NCBI GenBank assembly: GCA_905221605.1 | Contig: CAJNDS010002450.1 | Span: 188,824-226,323 of the forward strand | Direction: 5' to 3' | Source: Symbiodinium natans | Taxonomy: Eukaryota; Sar; Dinophyceae; Suessiales; Symbiodiniaceae | DNA length: 37,500 nucleotides | Shown: piece by piece, positions 7,302 through 16,961 of the stretch | Layout of the letters: each line of letters begins with the position of its first letter | Position numbering within the stretch: the stretch's first letter is position 1 | Program-made: the position numbers and the translations under genes | The notes under the pieces: generated by a model | The model's database searches: none | Told to the model about the DNA's origin: nothing | The model's input: only the letters and a program-made list of their open reading frames with translations

Positions 7302-8615
7302 CTACTTGCCCATCTTCTTCTTGGCAGCGTCAAGCATCTCAATGGCCTTAACACCCATGAGGTCAGTCAGGCGCTCAGCATCGAAGTAGTCTTCATCCGG
7401 GACGTCTGCGAGGGTCTTCTCGCCACCACACACAGCCTGGAACTTGGAGATACCGACGCAAGAGCAGTTGAACTCACCAACAGTGTACTCGGTTTGCTCA
7501 TCAGTGCAGGAGCGGTCGTAGGGGCCCTTCTCCCAGTTGTCGGGGTTCTTGGGAATGTAATCGCAAGTCCAGAGGAGCGGCAGGGGCTCGCCCTCCAGGC
7601 CAAGGGAGGGCAGGAGGGTGGGGATGTCGTCGTACAGCTTCTGGATGAGGCCCTTGTACTTGGGATCCGTGGGCTCGTAGTAGGTGTACACGGAGTTGCC
7701 ACCAACAGCGGAGAGACCACCAAGGGGCTTCTTGTGGATGGCCATCTGGCAGGTGTCGCCAGCCATCAGGATACGCACCTCACCCTCGTCAATGCGGGGG
7801 AGCAGACGCTGGTCAACAAGCTGGCCACCAGCCTCCTTGCCGCCCTCAAGGTACTTGCCGGGGAAGGTGGACTCCCATTTGCCGGCATCGGGGTGCTCAG
7901 GGCCACCAACGCAGAAGGAAAGGAACTCCTTCACCGTGTGGTACTCCACGTGGTTGTCGTTCATCTCCATGAGCTTGAGCATGTCAGTGTCCTTGAGCAT
8001 GCACTCGCCATAGGTCTTGGCCGGGTAGATCTTGACAAGCTCCTTGTTCTCGTCAACAAGCCAGCACAGCCAGATGCCCTCGCCTGCGGAACCACGATTC
8101 TGCTTGATAACACGGGGTTGGAAAGCGCAGGTGGTCTTGAAGCCCTTCTCAAGCTCCTCAGGAGAGTAGTAGGCGAGGGTGTCCTCAAGGCCGCAGTTGA
8201 GCTTGCCGATCTTGACAAGGGCATCCTTGGCACCCATCTGCGTCTGGATCTTGGGGGAGGACCAGATGAGCTTGCCCTCGGTAATGTACTGGTTCATGAG
8301 CTCATCAAACTTCTCCTGGGTGCCCTCAGGGGTGCCCTGGGAGAGCTGTCCGGGGTTGATGCGGACAACGAGGGCATCGTATGGGGCGGTTTCAGCCACG
8401 AACTTGGCGTGGTCGTTGGCGTCGTAGAGGATGAGGTCGCAAGCACCGCCGGCCTTGATGATGGAGTTGGCGATGGGGATGGAATCGACACGGTTGCCGT
8501 CCTTGCCCTTGTCGGAACCGCCGTTCGCTGCGCCGGGCACCTTGAACTGCACGATGGCAAGCTTGTACTTGGCGTCGGCGGGGGACTCGCGAAGGGTGTT
8601 GAAACGCTCAGGCAT
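7302..8615 (-). CDS. B1: ATP-grasp-like enzyme, short form
   Basis: Intronless 437-residue protein starting MPERFNTLRESP. This is the only ATG between the relic spliced leader and the core; the longer in-frame extension (to 8663) begins at TTG and is rejected. The ATG aligns with the A-form start, because the surrounding 5'UTR (CAGCATG and the AGAAAGCGCAGTCCTG side) matches, so about 42 leader residues are absent and the myristoylation motif with them. The core is about 94% identical to A1. Subfamily-specific residues include GKDGNRV, DLILYD, VAETAPYD and C-terminal KKKMGK. The glycine-rich loop and the Asp, Glu-x-Asn positions are intact. B1 shares with B4 several silent variants absent from the other copies. 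The enzyme substrate is unknown. Confidence 0.9.
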   Translation of the reverse strand: MPERFNTLRESPADAKYKLAIVQFKVPGAANGGSDKGKDGNRVDSIPIANSIIKAGGACDLILYDANDHAKFVAETAPYDALVVRINPGQLSQGTPEGTQEKFDELMNQYITEGKLIWSSPKIQTQMGAKDALVKIGKLNCGLEDTLAYYSPEELEKGFKTTCAFQPRVIKQNRGSAGEGIWLCWLVDENKELVKIYPAKTYGECMLKDTDMLKLMEMNDNHVEYHTVKEFLSFCVGGPEHPDAGKWESTFPGKYLEGGKEAGGQLVDQRLLPRIDEGEVRILMAGDTCQMAIHKKPLGGLSAVGGNSVYTYYEPTDPKYKGLIQKLYDDIPTLLPSLGLEGEPLPLLWTCDYIPKNPDNWEKGPYDRSCTDEQTEYTVGEFNCSCVGISKFQAVCGGEKTLADVPDEDYFDAERLTDLMGVKAIEMLDAAKKKMGK

Positions 8616-8667
8616 GCTGTCACACAGAGAAAGCGCAGTCCTGCGTGTGCAGATGAACGTCAAAAGC

Positions 8668-8678
8668 CTTGAGCCAAA
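8668..8678 (-). promoter_or_regulatory. Relic spliced leader, gene B1
   Basis: Minus strand GCATAG-TTTGGCTCAAG: 11 bases of spliced leader directly after an AG, 52 bases before the ATG. Confidence 0.85.
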
Positions 8679-9233
8679 CTATGCAAAGACAACATGCACA
8701 ACACGCGACTATGCTATTTGAGAAACAAACAACTGAAACATGCACGGCTCGGAGATTTCTAGGGGCTCTTAGCAAACATCGGGCCATGCCGTGCCACGAG
8801 TCACTATTCTACATGTGCCTTGGCGTCGTGGGACAATTGTCTGTCAGACTGCAGATTCTTTCACTCAGGCAATCGTCTCTGGCGTGCTGAGTAATCAAGC
8901 GTGCTTGCCTACAAGTACGCGCACTGAACTTTGGGCGCAAGGTCGGAAGCTGCAGATGCTGCAGTACCTACCAAGCGCAATACAAGCAATACAGTTCCTC
9001 GCCGCACATAACCATGCACACGGTTGTGGGCGTGAAGGAACCTTTGCTGGGAGCGATGGCGCAGATGCTGCAGGGCAGGCCTCCTAGATTCCCAGGGAGC
9101 CTGCACGTGTCGCACAAAAACATCATTAGATGTTCCTGAAAAGGCATCGCGAAATCTGCTTAGCGGTACATTATCTCAAGTAGACTGCGAGCTACAAGAG
9201 CTACACTCGCTCCCATTCCTTCGCCGTCCCTGC
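8679..9233. other. B-array spacer (typical copy)
   Basis: No gene. Same structure at 10611-11165, 12543-13097, 14475-15029, 16407-16961 and 18339-18893. It is related to the A spacers (motifs GGAACCTTTGCTGGGAGCGA and the block before the stop codon) but lacks about 95 bases that the left flank of B1 and the A spacers keep. Several short open frames in it shift with the array and show no recognisable protein. Confidence 0.75.
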
Positions 9234-10547
9234 CTACTTGCCCATCTTCTTCTTGGCAGCGTCAAGCATCTCAATGGCCTTAACACCCATGAGGTCAGTC
9301 AGGCGCTCAGCATCGAAGTAGTCTTCATCCGGGACGTCTGCGAGGGTCTTCTCGCCACCACACACAGCCTGGAACTTGGAGATACCGACGCAAGAGCAGT
9401 TGAACTCGCCAACAGTGTACTCGGTCTGCTCATCAGTGCAGGAGCGGTCGTAGGGGCCCTTCTCCCAGTTGTCGGGGTTCTTGGGAATGTAATCGCAAGT
9501 CCAGAGGAGCGGCAGGGGCTCGCCCTCGAGGCCAAGCGAGGGCAGGAGGGTGGGGATGTCGTCGTACAGCTTCTGGATGAGGCCCTTGTACTTGGGATCA
9601 GTGGGCTCGTAGTAGGTGTACACGGAGTTGCCACCAACAGCGGAGAGACCACCAAGGGGCTTCTTGTGGATGGCCATCTGGCAGGTGTCGCCAGCCATCA
9701 GGATACGCACCTCACCCTCGTCAATGCGGGGGAGCAGACGCTGGTCAACAAGCTGGCCACCAGCCTCCTTGCCGCCCTCAAGGTACTTGCCGGGGAAGGT
9801 GGACTCCCACTTGCCGGCATCGGGGTGCTCAGGGCCACCAACGCAGAAGGAAAGGAACTCCTTCACCGTGTGGTACTCCACGTGGTTGTCGTTCATCTCC
9901 ATGAGCTTGAGCATGTCAGTGTCCTTGAGCATGCACTCGCCATAGGTCTTGGCCGGGTAGATCTTGACAAGCTCCTTGTTCTCGTCAACAAGCCAGCACA
10001 GCCAGATGCCCTCGCCTGCGGAACCACGATTCTGCTTGATAACACGGGGTTGGAAAGCGCAGGTGGTCTTGAAGCCCTTCTCAAGCTCCTCAGGAGAGTA
10101 GTAGGCGAGGGTGTCCTCAAGGCCGCAGTTGAGCTTGCCGATCTTGACAAGGGCATCCTTGGCACCCATCTGCGTCTGGATCTTGGGGGAGGACCAGATG
10201 AGCTTGCCCTCGGTAATGTACTGGTTCATGAGCTCATCAAACTTCTCCTGGGTGCCCTCAGGGGTGCCCTGGGAGAGCTGTCCGGGGTTGATGCGGACAA
10301 CGAGGGCATCGTATGGGGCGGTTTCAGCCACGAACTTGGCGTGGTCGTTGGCGTCGTAGAGGATGAGGTCGCAAGCACCGCCGGCCTTGATGATGGAGTT
10401 GGCGATGGGGATGGAATCGACACGGTTGCCGTCCTTGCCCTTGTCGGAACCGCCGTTCGCTGCGCCGGGCACCTTGAACTGCACGATGGCAAGCTTGTAC
10501 TTGGCGTCGGCGGGGGACTCGCGAAGGGTGTTGAAACGCTCAGGCAT
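9234..10547 (-). CDS. B2: ATP-grasp-like enzyme, short form
   Basis: A 437-residue protein identical to B1 at the amino-acid level, starting at the MPERF ATG (10545-10547). It shares silent variants with B3, B5 and B6 (for example CTCGAGGCC near 9525 and GGATCAGTG near 9596) where B1 and B4 differ. The core motifs are intact, so it is presumably functional. Confidence 0.9.
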   Translation of the reverse strand: MPERFNTLRESPADAKYKLAIVQFKVPGAANGGSDKGKDGNRVDSIPIANSIIKAGGACDLILYDANDHAKFVAETAPYDALVVRINPGQLSQGTPEGTQEKFDELMNQYITEGKLIWSSPKIQTQMGAKDALVKIGKLNCGLEDTLAYYSPEELEKGFKTTCAFQPRVIKQNRGSAGEGIWLCWLVDENKELVKIYPAKTYGECMLKDTDMLKLMEMNDNHVEYHTVKEFLSFCVGGPEHPDAGKWESTFPGKYLEGGKEAGGQLVDQRLLPRIDEGEVRILMAGDTCQMAIHKKPLGGLSAVGGNSVYTYYEPTDPKYKGLIQKLYDDIPTLLPSLGLEGEPLPLLWTCDYIPKNPDNWEKGPYDRSCTDEQTEYTVGEFNCSCVGISKFQAVCGGEKTLADVPDEDYFDAERLTDLMGVKAIEMLDAAKKKMGK

Positions 10548-10599
10548 GCTGTCACACAGAGAAAGCGCAGTCCTGCGTGTGCAGATGAACGTCAAAAGC

Positions 10600-10610
10600 C
10601 TTGAGCCAAA
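10600..10610 (-). promoter_or_regulatory. Relic spliced leader, gene B2
   Basis: TTTGGCTCAAG directly after AG on the minus strand, as in B1. Confidence 0.85.
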
Positions 10611-11165
10611 CTATGCAAAGACAACATGCGCAACACGCGACTATGCTATTTGAGAAACAAACAACTGAAACATGCACGGCTCGGAGATTTCTAGGGGCTC
10701 TTAGCAAACATCGGGCCATGCCGTGCCACGAGTCACTATTCTACATGTGCCTTGGCGTCGTGGGACAATTGTCTGTCAGACTGCAGATTCTTTCACTCAG
10801 GCAATCGTCTCTGGCGTGCTGAGTAATCAAGCGTGCTTGCCTACAAGTACGCGCACTGAACTTTGGGCGCAAGGTCGGAAGCTGCAGATGCTGCAGTACC
10901 TACCAAGCGCAATACAAGCAATACAGTTCCTCGCCGCACATAACCATGCACACGGTTGTGGGCGTAAAGGAACCTTTGCTGGGAGCGATGGCGCAGATGC
11001 TGCAGGGCAGGCCTCCTAGATTCCCAGGGAGCCTGCACGTGTCGCACAAAAACATCATTAGATGTTCCTGAAAAGGCATCGCGAAATCTGCTTAGCGGTA
11101 CATTATCTCAAGTAGACTGCGAGCTACAAGAGCTACACTCGCTCCCATTCCTTCGCCGTCCCTGC

Positions 11166-12479
11166 CTACTTGCCCATCTTCTTCTTGGCAGCGTCAAGCA
11201 TCTCAATGGCCTTAACACCCATGAGGTCAGTCAGGCGCTCAGCATCGAAGTAGTCTTCATCCGGGACGTCTGCAAGTGTCTTCTCGCCACCACACACAGC
11301 CTGGAACTTGGAGATACCGACGCAAGAGCAGTTGAACTCGCCAACAGTGTACTCGGTCTGCTCATCAGTGCAGGAGCGGTCGTAGGGGCCCTTCTCCCAG
11401 TTGTCGGGGTTCTTGGGAATGTAATCGCAAGTCCAGAGGAGCGGCAGGGGCTCGCCCTCGAGGCCAAGCGAGGGCAGGAGGGTGGGGATGTCGTCGTACA
11501 GCTTCTGGATGAGGCCCTTGTACTTGGGATCAGTGGGCTCGTAGTAGGTGTACACGGAGTTGCCACCAACAGCGGAGAGACCACCAAGAGGCTTCTTGTG
11601 GATGGCCATCTGGCAGGTGTCGCCAGCCATCAGGATACGCACCTCACCCTCGTCAATGCGGGGGAGCAGACGCTGGTCAACAAGCTGGCCACCAGCCTCC
11701 TTGCCGCCCTCAAGGTACTTGCCGGGGAAGGTGGACTCCCACTTGCCGGCATCGGGGTGCTCAGGGCCACCAACGCAGAAGGAAAGGAACTCCTTCACCG
11801 TGTGGTACTCCACGTGGTTGTCGTTCATCTCCATGAGCTTGAGCATGTCAGTGTCCTTGAGCATGCACTCGCCATAGGTCTTGGCCGGGTAGATCTTGAC
11901 AAGCTCCTTGTTCTCGTCAACAAGCCAGCACAGCCAGATGCCCTCGCCTGCGGAACCACGATTCTGCTTGATAACACGGGGTTGGAAAGCGCAGGTGGTC
12001 TTGAAGCCCTTCTCAAGCTCCTCAGGAGAGTAGTAGGCGAGGGTGTCCTCAAGGCCGCAGTTGAGCTTGCCGATCTTGACAAGGGCATCCTTGGCACCCA
12101 TCTGCGTCTGGATCTTGGGGGAGGACCAGATGAGCTTGCCCTCGGTAATGTACTGGTTCATGAGCTCATCAAACTTCTCCTGGGTGCCCTCAGGGGTGCC
12201 CTGGGAGAGCTGTCCGGGGTTGATGCGGACAACGAGGGCATCGTATGGGGCGGTTTCAGCCACGAACTTGGCGTGGTCGTTGGCGTCGTAGAGGATGAGG
12301 TCGCAAGCACCGCCGGCCTTGATGATGGAGTTGGCGATGGGGATGGAATCGACACGGTTGCCGTCCTTGCCCTTGTCGGAACCGCCGTTCGCTGCGCCGG
12401 GCACCTTGAACTGCACGATGGCAAGCTTGTACTTGGTGTCGGCGGGGGACTCGCGAAGGGTGTTGAAACGCTCAGGCAT
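11166..12479 (-). CDS. B3: ATP-grasp-like enzyme, short form
   Basis: A 437-residue protein differing from B1 by Thr for Ala in SPADTKYK near the N-terminus, a change shared only with B5. B3 and B5 also share a 5'UTR substitution (AGAGACAGCG near 12490). The remaining protein is the same as the other B copies. Start at the ATG 12477-12479. Confidence 0.9.
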   Translation of the reverse strand: MPERFNTLRESPADTKYKLAIVQFKVPGAANGGSDKGKDGNRVDSIPIANSIIKAGGACDLILYDANDHAKFVAETAPYDALVVRINPGQLSQGTPEGTQEKFDELMNQYITEGKLIWSSPKIQTQMGAKDALVKIGKLNCGLEDTLAYYSPEELEKGFKTTCAFQPRVIKQNRGSAGEGIWLCWLVDENKELVKIYPAKTYGECMLKDTDMLKLMEMNDNHVEYHTVKEFLSFCVGGPEHPDAGKWESTFPGKYLEGGKEAGGQLVDQRLLPRIDEGEVRILMAGDTCQMAIHKKPLGGLSAVGGNSVYTYYEPTDPKYKGLIQKLYDDIPTLLPSLGLEGEPLPLLWTCDYIPKNPDNWEKGPYDRSCTDEQTEYTVGEFNCSCVGISKFQAVCGGEKTLADVPDEDYFDAERLTDLMGVKAIEMLDAAKKKMGK

Positions 12480-12531
12480 GCTGTCACACAGAGACAGCGC
12501 AGTCCTGCGTGTGCAGATGAACGTCAAAAGC

Positions 12532-12542
12532 CTTGAGCCAAA
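12532..12542 (-). promoter_or_regulatory. Relic spliced leader, gene B3
   Basis: TTTGGCTCAAG directly after AG on the minus strand. Confidence 0.85.
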
Positions 12543-13097
12543 CTATGCAAAGACAACATGCACAACACGCGACTATGCTATTTGAGAAACAAACAACTGA
12601 AACATGCACGGCTCGGAGATTTCTAGGGGCTCTTAGCAAACATCGGGCCATGCCGTGCCACGAGTCACTATTCTACATGTGCCTTGGCGTCGTGGGACAA
12701 TTGTCTGTCAGACTGCAGATTCTTTCACTCAGGCAATCGTCTCTGGCGTGCTGAGTAATCAAGCGTGCTTGCCTACAAGTACGCGCACTGAACTTTGGGC
12801 GCAAGGTCGGAAGCTGCAGATGCTGCAGTACCTACCAAGCGCAATGCAAGCAATACAGTTCCTCGCCGCACATAACCATGCACACGGTTGTGGGCGTAAA
12901 GGAACCTTTGCTGGGAGCGATGGCGCAGATGCTGCAGGGCAGGCCTCCTAGATTCTCGGGGAGCCTGCACGTGTCGCACAAAAACATCATTAGATGTTCC
13001 TGAAAAGGCATCGCGAAATCTGCTTAGCGGTACATTATCTCAAGTAGACTGCGAGCTACAAGAGCTACACTCGCTCCCATTCCTTCGCCGTCCCTGC

Positions 13098-14411
13098 CTA
13101 CTTGCCCATCTTCTTCTTGGCAGCGTCAAGCATCTCAATGGCCTTAACACCCATGAGGTCAGTCAGGCGCTCAGCATCGAAGTAGTCTTCATCCGGGACG
13201 TCTGCGAGGGTCTTCTCGCCACCACACACAGCCTGGAACTTGGAGATACCGACGCAAGAGCAGTTGAACTCACCAACAGTGTACTCGGTTTGCTCATCAG
13301 TGCAGGAGCGGTCGTAGGGGCCCTTCTCCCAGTTGTCGGGGTTCTTGGGAATGTAATCGCAAGTCCAGAGGAGCGGCAGGGGCTCGCCCTCCAGGCCAAG
13401 GGAGGGCAGGAGGGTGGGGATGTCGTCGTACAGCTTCTGGATGAGGCCCTTGTACTTGGGATCCGTGGGCTCGTAGTAGGTGTACACGGAGTTGCCACCA
13501 ACAGCGGAGAGACCACCAAGGGGCTTCTTGTGGATGGCCATCTGGCAGGTGTCGCCAGCCATCAGGATACGCACCTCACCCTCGTCAATGCGGGGGAGCA
13601 GACGCTGGTCAACAAGCTGGCCACCAGCCTCCTTGCCGCCCTCAAGGTACTTGCCGGGGAAGGTGGACTCCCACTTGCCGGCATCGGGGTGCTCAGGGCC
13701 ACCAACGCAGAAGGAAAGGAACTCCTTCACCGTGTGGTACTCCACGTGGTTGTCGTTCATCTCCATGAGCTTGAGCATGTCAGTGTCCTTGAGCATGCAC
13801 TCGCCATAGGTCTTGGCCGGGTAGATCTTGACAAGCTCCTTGTTCTCGTCAACAAGCCAGCACAGCCAGATGCCCTCGCCTGCGGAACCACGATTCTGCT
13901 TGATAACACGGGGTTGGAAAGCGCAGGTGGTCTTGAAACCCTTCTCAAGCTCCTCAGGAGAGTAGTAGGCGAGGGTGTCCTCAAGGCCGCAGTTGAGCTT
14001 GCCGATCTTGACAAGGGCATCCTTGGCACCCATCTGCGTCTGGATCTTGGGGGAGGACCAGATGAGCTTGCCCTCGGTAATGTACTGGTTCATGAGCTCA
14101 TCAAACTTCTCCTGGGTGCCCTCAGGGGTGCCCTGGGAGAGCTGTCCGGGGTTGATGCGGACAACGAGGGCATCGTATGGGGCGGTTTCAGCCACGAACT
14201 TGGCGTGGTCGTTGGCGTCGTAGAGGATGAGGTCGCAAGCACCGCCGGCCTTGATGATGGAGTTGGCGATGGGGATGGAATCGACACGGTTGCCGTCCTT
14301 GCCCTTGTCGGAACCGCCGTTCGCTGCGCCGGGCACCTTGAACTGCACGATGGCAAGCTTGTACTTGGCGTCGGCGGGGGACTCGCGAAGGGTGTTGAAA
14401 CGCTCAGGCAT
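13098..14411 (-). CDS. B4: ATP-grasp-like enzyme, short form
   Basis: A 437-residue protein with the same sequence as B1. Its 3' half carries the B1-type silent variants (CTCCAGGCC near 13389, GGATCCGTG near 13460), while its upstream region (ACATGCGCAAC near 14488) is like B2, so it is a mosaic of two unit types. One private silent change lies near 13938. Start at the ATG 14409-14411. Confidence 0.9.
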   Translation of the reverse strand: MPERFNTLRESPADAKYKLAIVQFKVPGAANGGSDKGKDGNRVDSIPIANSIIKAGGACDLILYDANDHAKFVAETAPYDALVVRINPGQLSQGTPEGTQEKFDELMNQYITEGKLIWSSPKIQTQMGAKDALVKIGKLNCGLEDTLAYYSPEELEKGFKTTCAFQPRVIKQNRGSAGEGIWLCWLVDENKELVKIYPAKTYGECMLKDTDMLKLMEMNDNHVEYHTVKEFLSFCVGGPEHPDAGKWESTFPGKYLEGGKEAGGQLVDQRLLPRIDEGEVRILMAGDTCQMAIHKKPLGGLSAVGGNSVYTYYEPTDPKYKGLIQKLYDDIPTLLPSLGLEGEPLPLLWTCDYIPKNPDNWEKGPYDRSCTDEQTEYTVGEFNCSCVGISKFQAVCGGEKTLADVPDEDYFDAERLTDLMGVKAIEMLDAAKKKMGK

Positions 14412-14463
14412 GCTGTCACACAGAGAAAGCGCAGTCCTGCGTGTGCAGATGAACGTCAAAAGC

Positions 14464-14474
14464 CTTGAGCCAAA
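14464..14474 (-). promoter_or_regulatory. Relic spliced leader, gene B4
   Basis: TTTGGCTCAAG directly after AG on the minus strand. Confidence 0.85.
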
Positions 14475-15029
14475 CTATGCAAAGACAACATGCGCAACAC
14501 GCGACTATGCTATTTGAGAAACAAACAACTGAAACATGCACGGCTCGGAGATTTCTAGGGGCTCTTAGCAAACATCGGGCCATGCCGTGCCACGAGTCAC
14601 TATTCTACATGTGCCTTGGCGTCGTGGGACAATTGTCTGTCAGACTGCAGATTCTTTCACTCAGGCAATCGTCTCTGGCGTGCTGAGTAATCAAGCGTGC
14701 TTGCCTACAAGTACGCGCACTGAACTTTGGGCGCAAGGTCGGAAGCTGCAGATGCTGCAGTACCTACCAAGCGCAATACAAGCAATACAGTTCCTCGCCG
14801 CACATAACCATGCACACGGTTGTGGGCGTGAAGGAACCTTTGCTGGGAGCGATGGCGCAGATGCTGCAGGGCAGGCCTCCTAGATTCCCAGGGAGCCTGC
14901 ACGTGTCGCACAAAAACATCATTAGATGTTCCTGAAAAGGCATCGCGAAATCTGCTTAGCGGTACATTATCTCAAGTAGACTGCGAGCTACAAGAGCTAC
15001 ACTCGCTCCCATTCCTTCGCCGTCCCTGC

Positions 15030-16343
15030 CTACTTGCCCATCTTCTTCTTGGCAGCGTCAAGCATCTCAATGGCCTTAACACCCATGAGGTCAGTCAGGC
15101 GCTCAGCATCGAAGTAGTCTTCATCCGGGACGTCTGCGAGGGTCTTCTCGCCACCACACACAGCCTGGAACTTGGAGATACCGACGCAAGAGCAGTTGAA
15201 CTCGCCAACAGTGTACTCGGTCTGCTCATCAGTGCAGGAGCGGTCGTAGGGGCCCTTCTCCCAGTTGTCGGGGTTCTTGGGAATGTAATCGCAAGTCCAG
15301 AGGAGCGGCAGGGGCTCGCCCTCGAGGCCAAGCGAGGGCAGGAGGGTGGGGATGTCGTCGTACAGCTTCTGGATGAGGCCCTTGTACTTGGGATCAGTGG
15401 GCTCGTAGTAGGTGTACACGGAGTTGCCACCAACAGCGGAGAGACCACCAAGAGGCTTCTTGTGGATGGCCATCTGGCAGGTGTCGCCAGCCATCAGGAT
15501 ACGCACCTCACCCTCGTCAATGCGGGGGAGCAGACGCTGGTCAACAAGCTGGCCACCAGCCTCCTTGCCGCCCTCAAGGTACTTGCCGGGGAAGGTGGAC
15601 TCCCACTTGCCGGCATCGGGGTGCTCAGGGCCACCAACGCAGAAGGAAAGGAACTCCTTCACCGTGTGGTACTCCACGTGGTTGTCGTTCATCTCCATGA
15701 GCTTGAGCATGTCAGTGTCCTTGAGCATGCACTCGCCATAGGTCTTGGCCGGGTAGATCTTGACAAGCTCCTTGTTCTCGTCAACAAGCCAGCACAGCCA
15801 GATGCCCTCGCCTGCGGAACCACGATTCTGCTTGATAACACGGGGTTGGAAAGCGCAGGTGGTCTTGAAGCCCTTCTCAAGCTCCTCAGGAGAGTAGTAG
15901 GCGAGGGTGTCCTCAAGGCCGCAGTTGAGCTTGCCGATCTTGACAAGGGCATCCTTGGCACCCATCTGCGTCTGGATCTTGGGGGAGGACCAGATGAGCT
16001 TGCCCTCGGTAATGTACTGGTTCATGAGCTCATCAAACTTCTCCTGGGTGCCCTCAGGGGTGCCCTGGGAGAGCTGTCCGGGGTTGATGCGGACAACGAG
16101 GGCATCATATGGGGCGGTTTCAGCCACGAACTTGGCGTGGTCGTTGGCGTCGTAGAGGATGAGGTCGCAAGCACCGCCGGCCTTGATGATGGAGTTGGCG
16201 ATGGGGATGGAATCGACACGGTTGCCGTCCTTGCCCTTGTCGGAACCGCCGTTCGCTGCGCCGGGCACCTTGAACTGCACGATGGCAAGCTTGTACTTGG
16301 TGTCGGCGGGGGACTCGCGAAGGGTGTTGAAACGCTCAGGCAT
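15030..16343 (-). CDS. B5: ATP-grasp-like enzyme, short form
   Basis: A 437-residue protein with the SPADTKYK variant shared with B3, plus the same 5'UTR substitution. It also has CCAAGAGGC near 15450 as in B3 and B6. One private silent change (GCATCATATG near 16104) shows it is a separate copy rather than an assembly repeat of B3. Start at the ATG 16341-16343. Confidence 0.9.
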   Translation of the reverse strand: MPERFNTLRESPADTKYKLAIVQFKVPGAANGGSDKGKDGNRVDSIPIANSIIKAGGACDLILYDANDHAKFVAETAPYDALVVRINPGQLSQGTPEGTQEKFDELMNQYITEGKLIWSSPKIQTQMGAKDALVKIGKLNCGLEDTLAYYSPEELEKGFKTTCAFQPRVIKQNRGSAGEGIWLCWLVDENKELVKIYPAKTYGECMLKDTDMLKLMEMNDNHVEYHTVKEFLSFCVGGPEHPDAGKWESTFPGKYLEGGKEAGGQLVDQRLLPRIDEGEVRILMAGDTCQMAIHKKPLGGLSAVGGNSVYTYYEPTDPKYKGLIQKLYDDIPTLLPSLGLEGEPLPLLWTCDYIPKNPDNWEKGPYDRSCTDEQTEYTVGEFNCSCVGISKFQAVCGGEKTLADVPDEDYFDAERLTDLMGVKAIEMLDAAKKKMGK

Positions 16344-16395
16344 GCTGTCACACAGAGACAGCGCAGTCCTGCGTGTGCAGATGAACGTCAAAAGC

Positions 16396-16406
16396 CTTGA
16401 GCCAAA
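16396..16406 (-). promoter_or_regulatory. Relic spliced leader, gene B5
   Basis: TTTGGCTCAAG directly after AG on the minus strand. Confidence 0.85.
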
Positions 16407-16961
16407 CTATGCAAAGACAACATGCACAACACGCGACTATGCTATTTGAGAAACAAACAACTGAAACATGCACGGCTCGGAGATTTCTAGGGGCTCTTAG
16501 CAAACATCGGGCCATGCCGTGCCACGAGTCACTATTCTACATGTGCCTTGGCGTCGTGGGACAATTGTCTGTCAGACTGCAGATTCTTTCACTCAGGCAA
16601 TCGTCTCTGGCGTGCTGAGTAATCAAGCGTGCTTGCCTACAAGTACGCGCACTGAACTTTGGGCGCAAGGTCGGAAGCTGCAGATGCTGCAGTACCTACC
16701 AAGCGCAATACAAGCAATACAGTTCCTCGCCGCACATAACCATGCACACGGTTGTGGGCGTGAAGGAACCTTTGCTGGGAGCGATGGCGCAGATGCTGCA
16801 GGGCAGGCCTCCTAGATTCCCAGGGAGCCTGCACGTGTCGCACAAAAACATCATTAGATGTTCCTGAAAAGGCATCGCGAAATCTGCTTAGCGGTACATT
16901 ATCTCAAGTAGACTGCGAGCTACAAGAGCTACACTCGCTCCCATTCCTTCGCCGTCCCTGC

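Noticed and set aside
8616-8663. N-terminal extension of B proteins reading T-F-I-C-T-R-R
   Set aside because: It begins at TTG and lies in the 5'UTR homologous to that of the A genes. The first ATG is at 8613-8615.
8791-9087. Small conserved ORFs in the B spacer (about 70-100 codons)
   Set aside because: They are conserved only because the whole unit is; related A spacers do not keep the frames.
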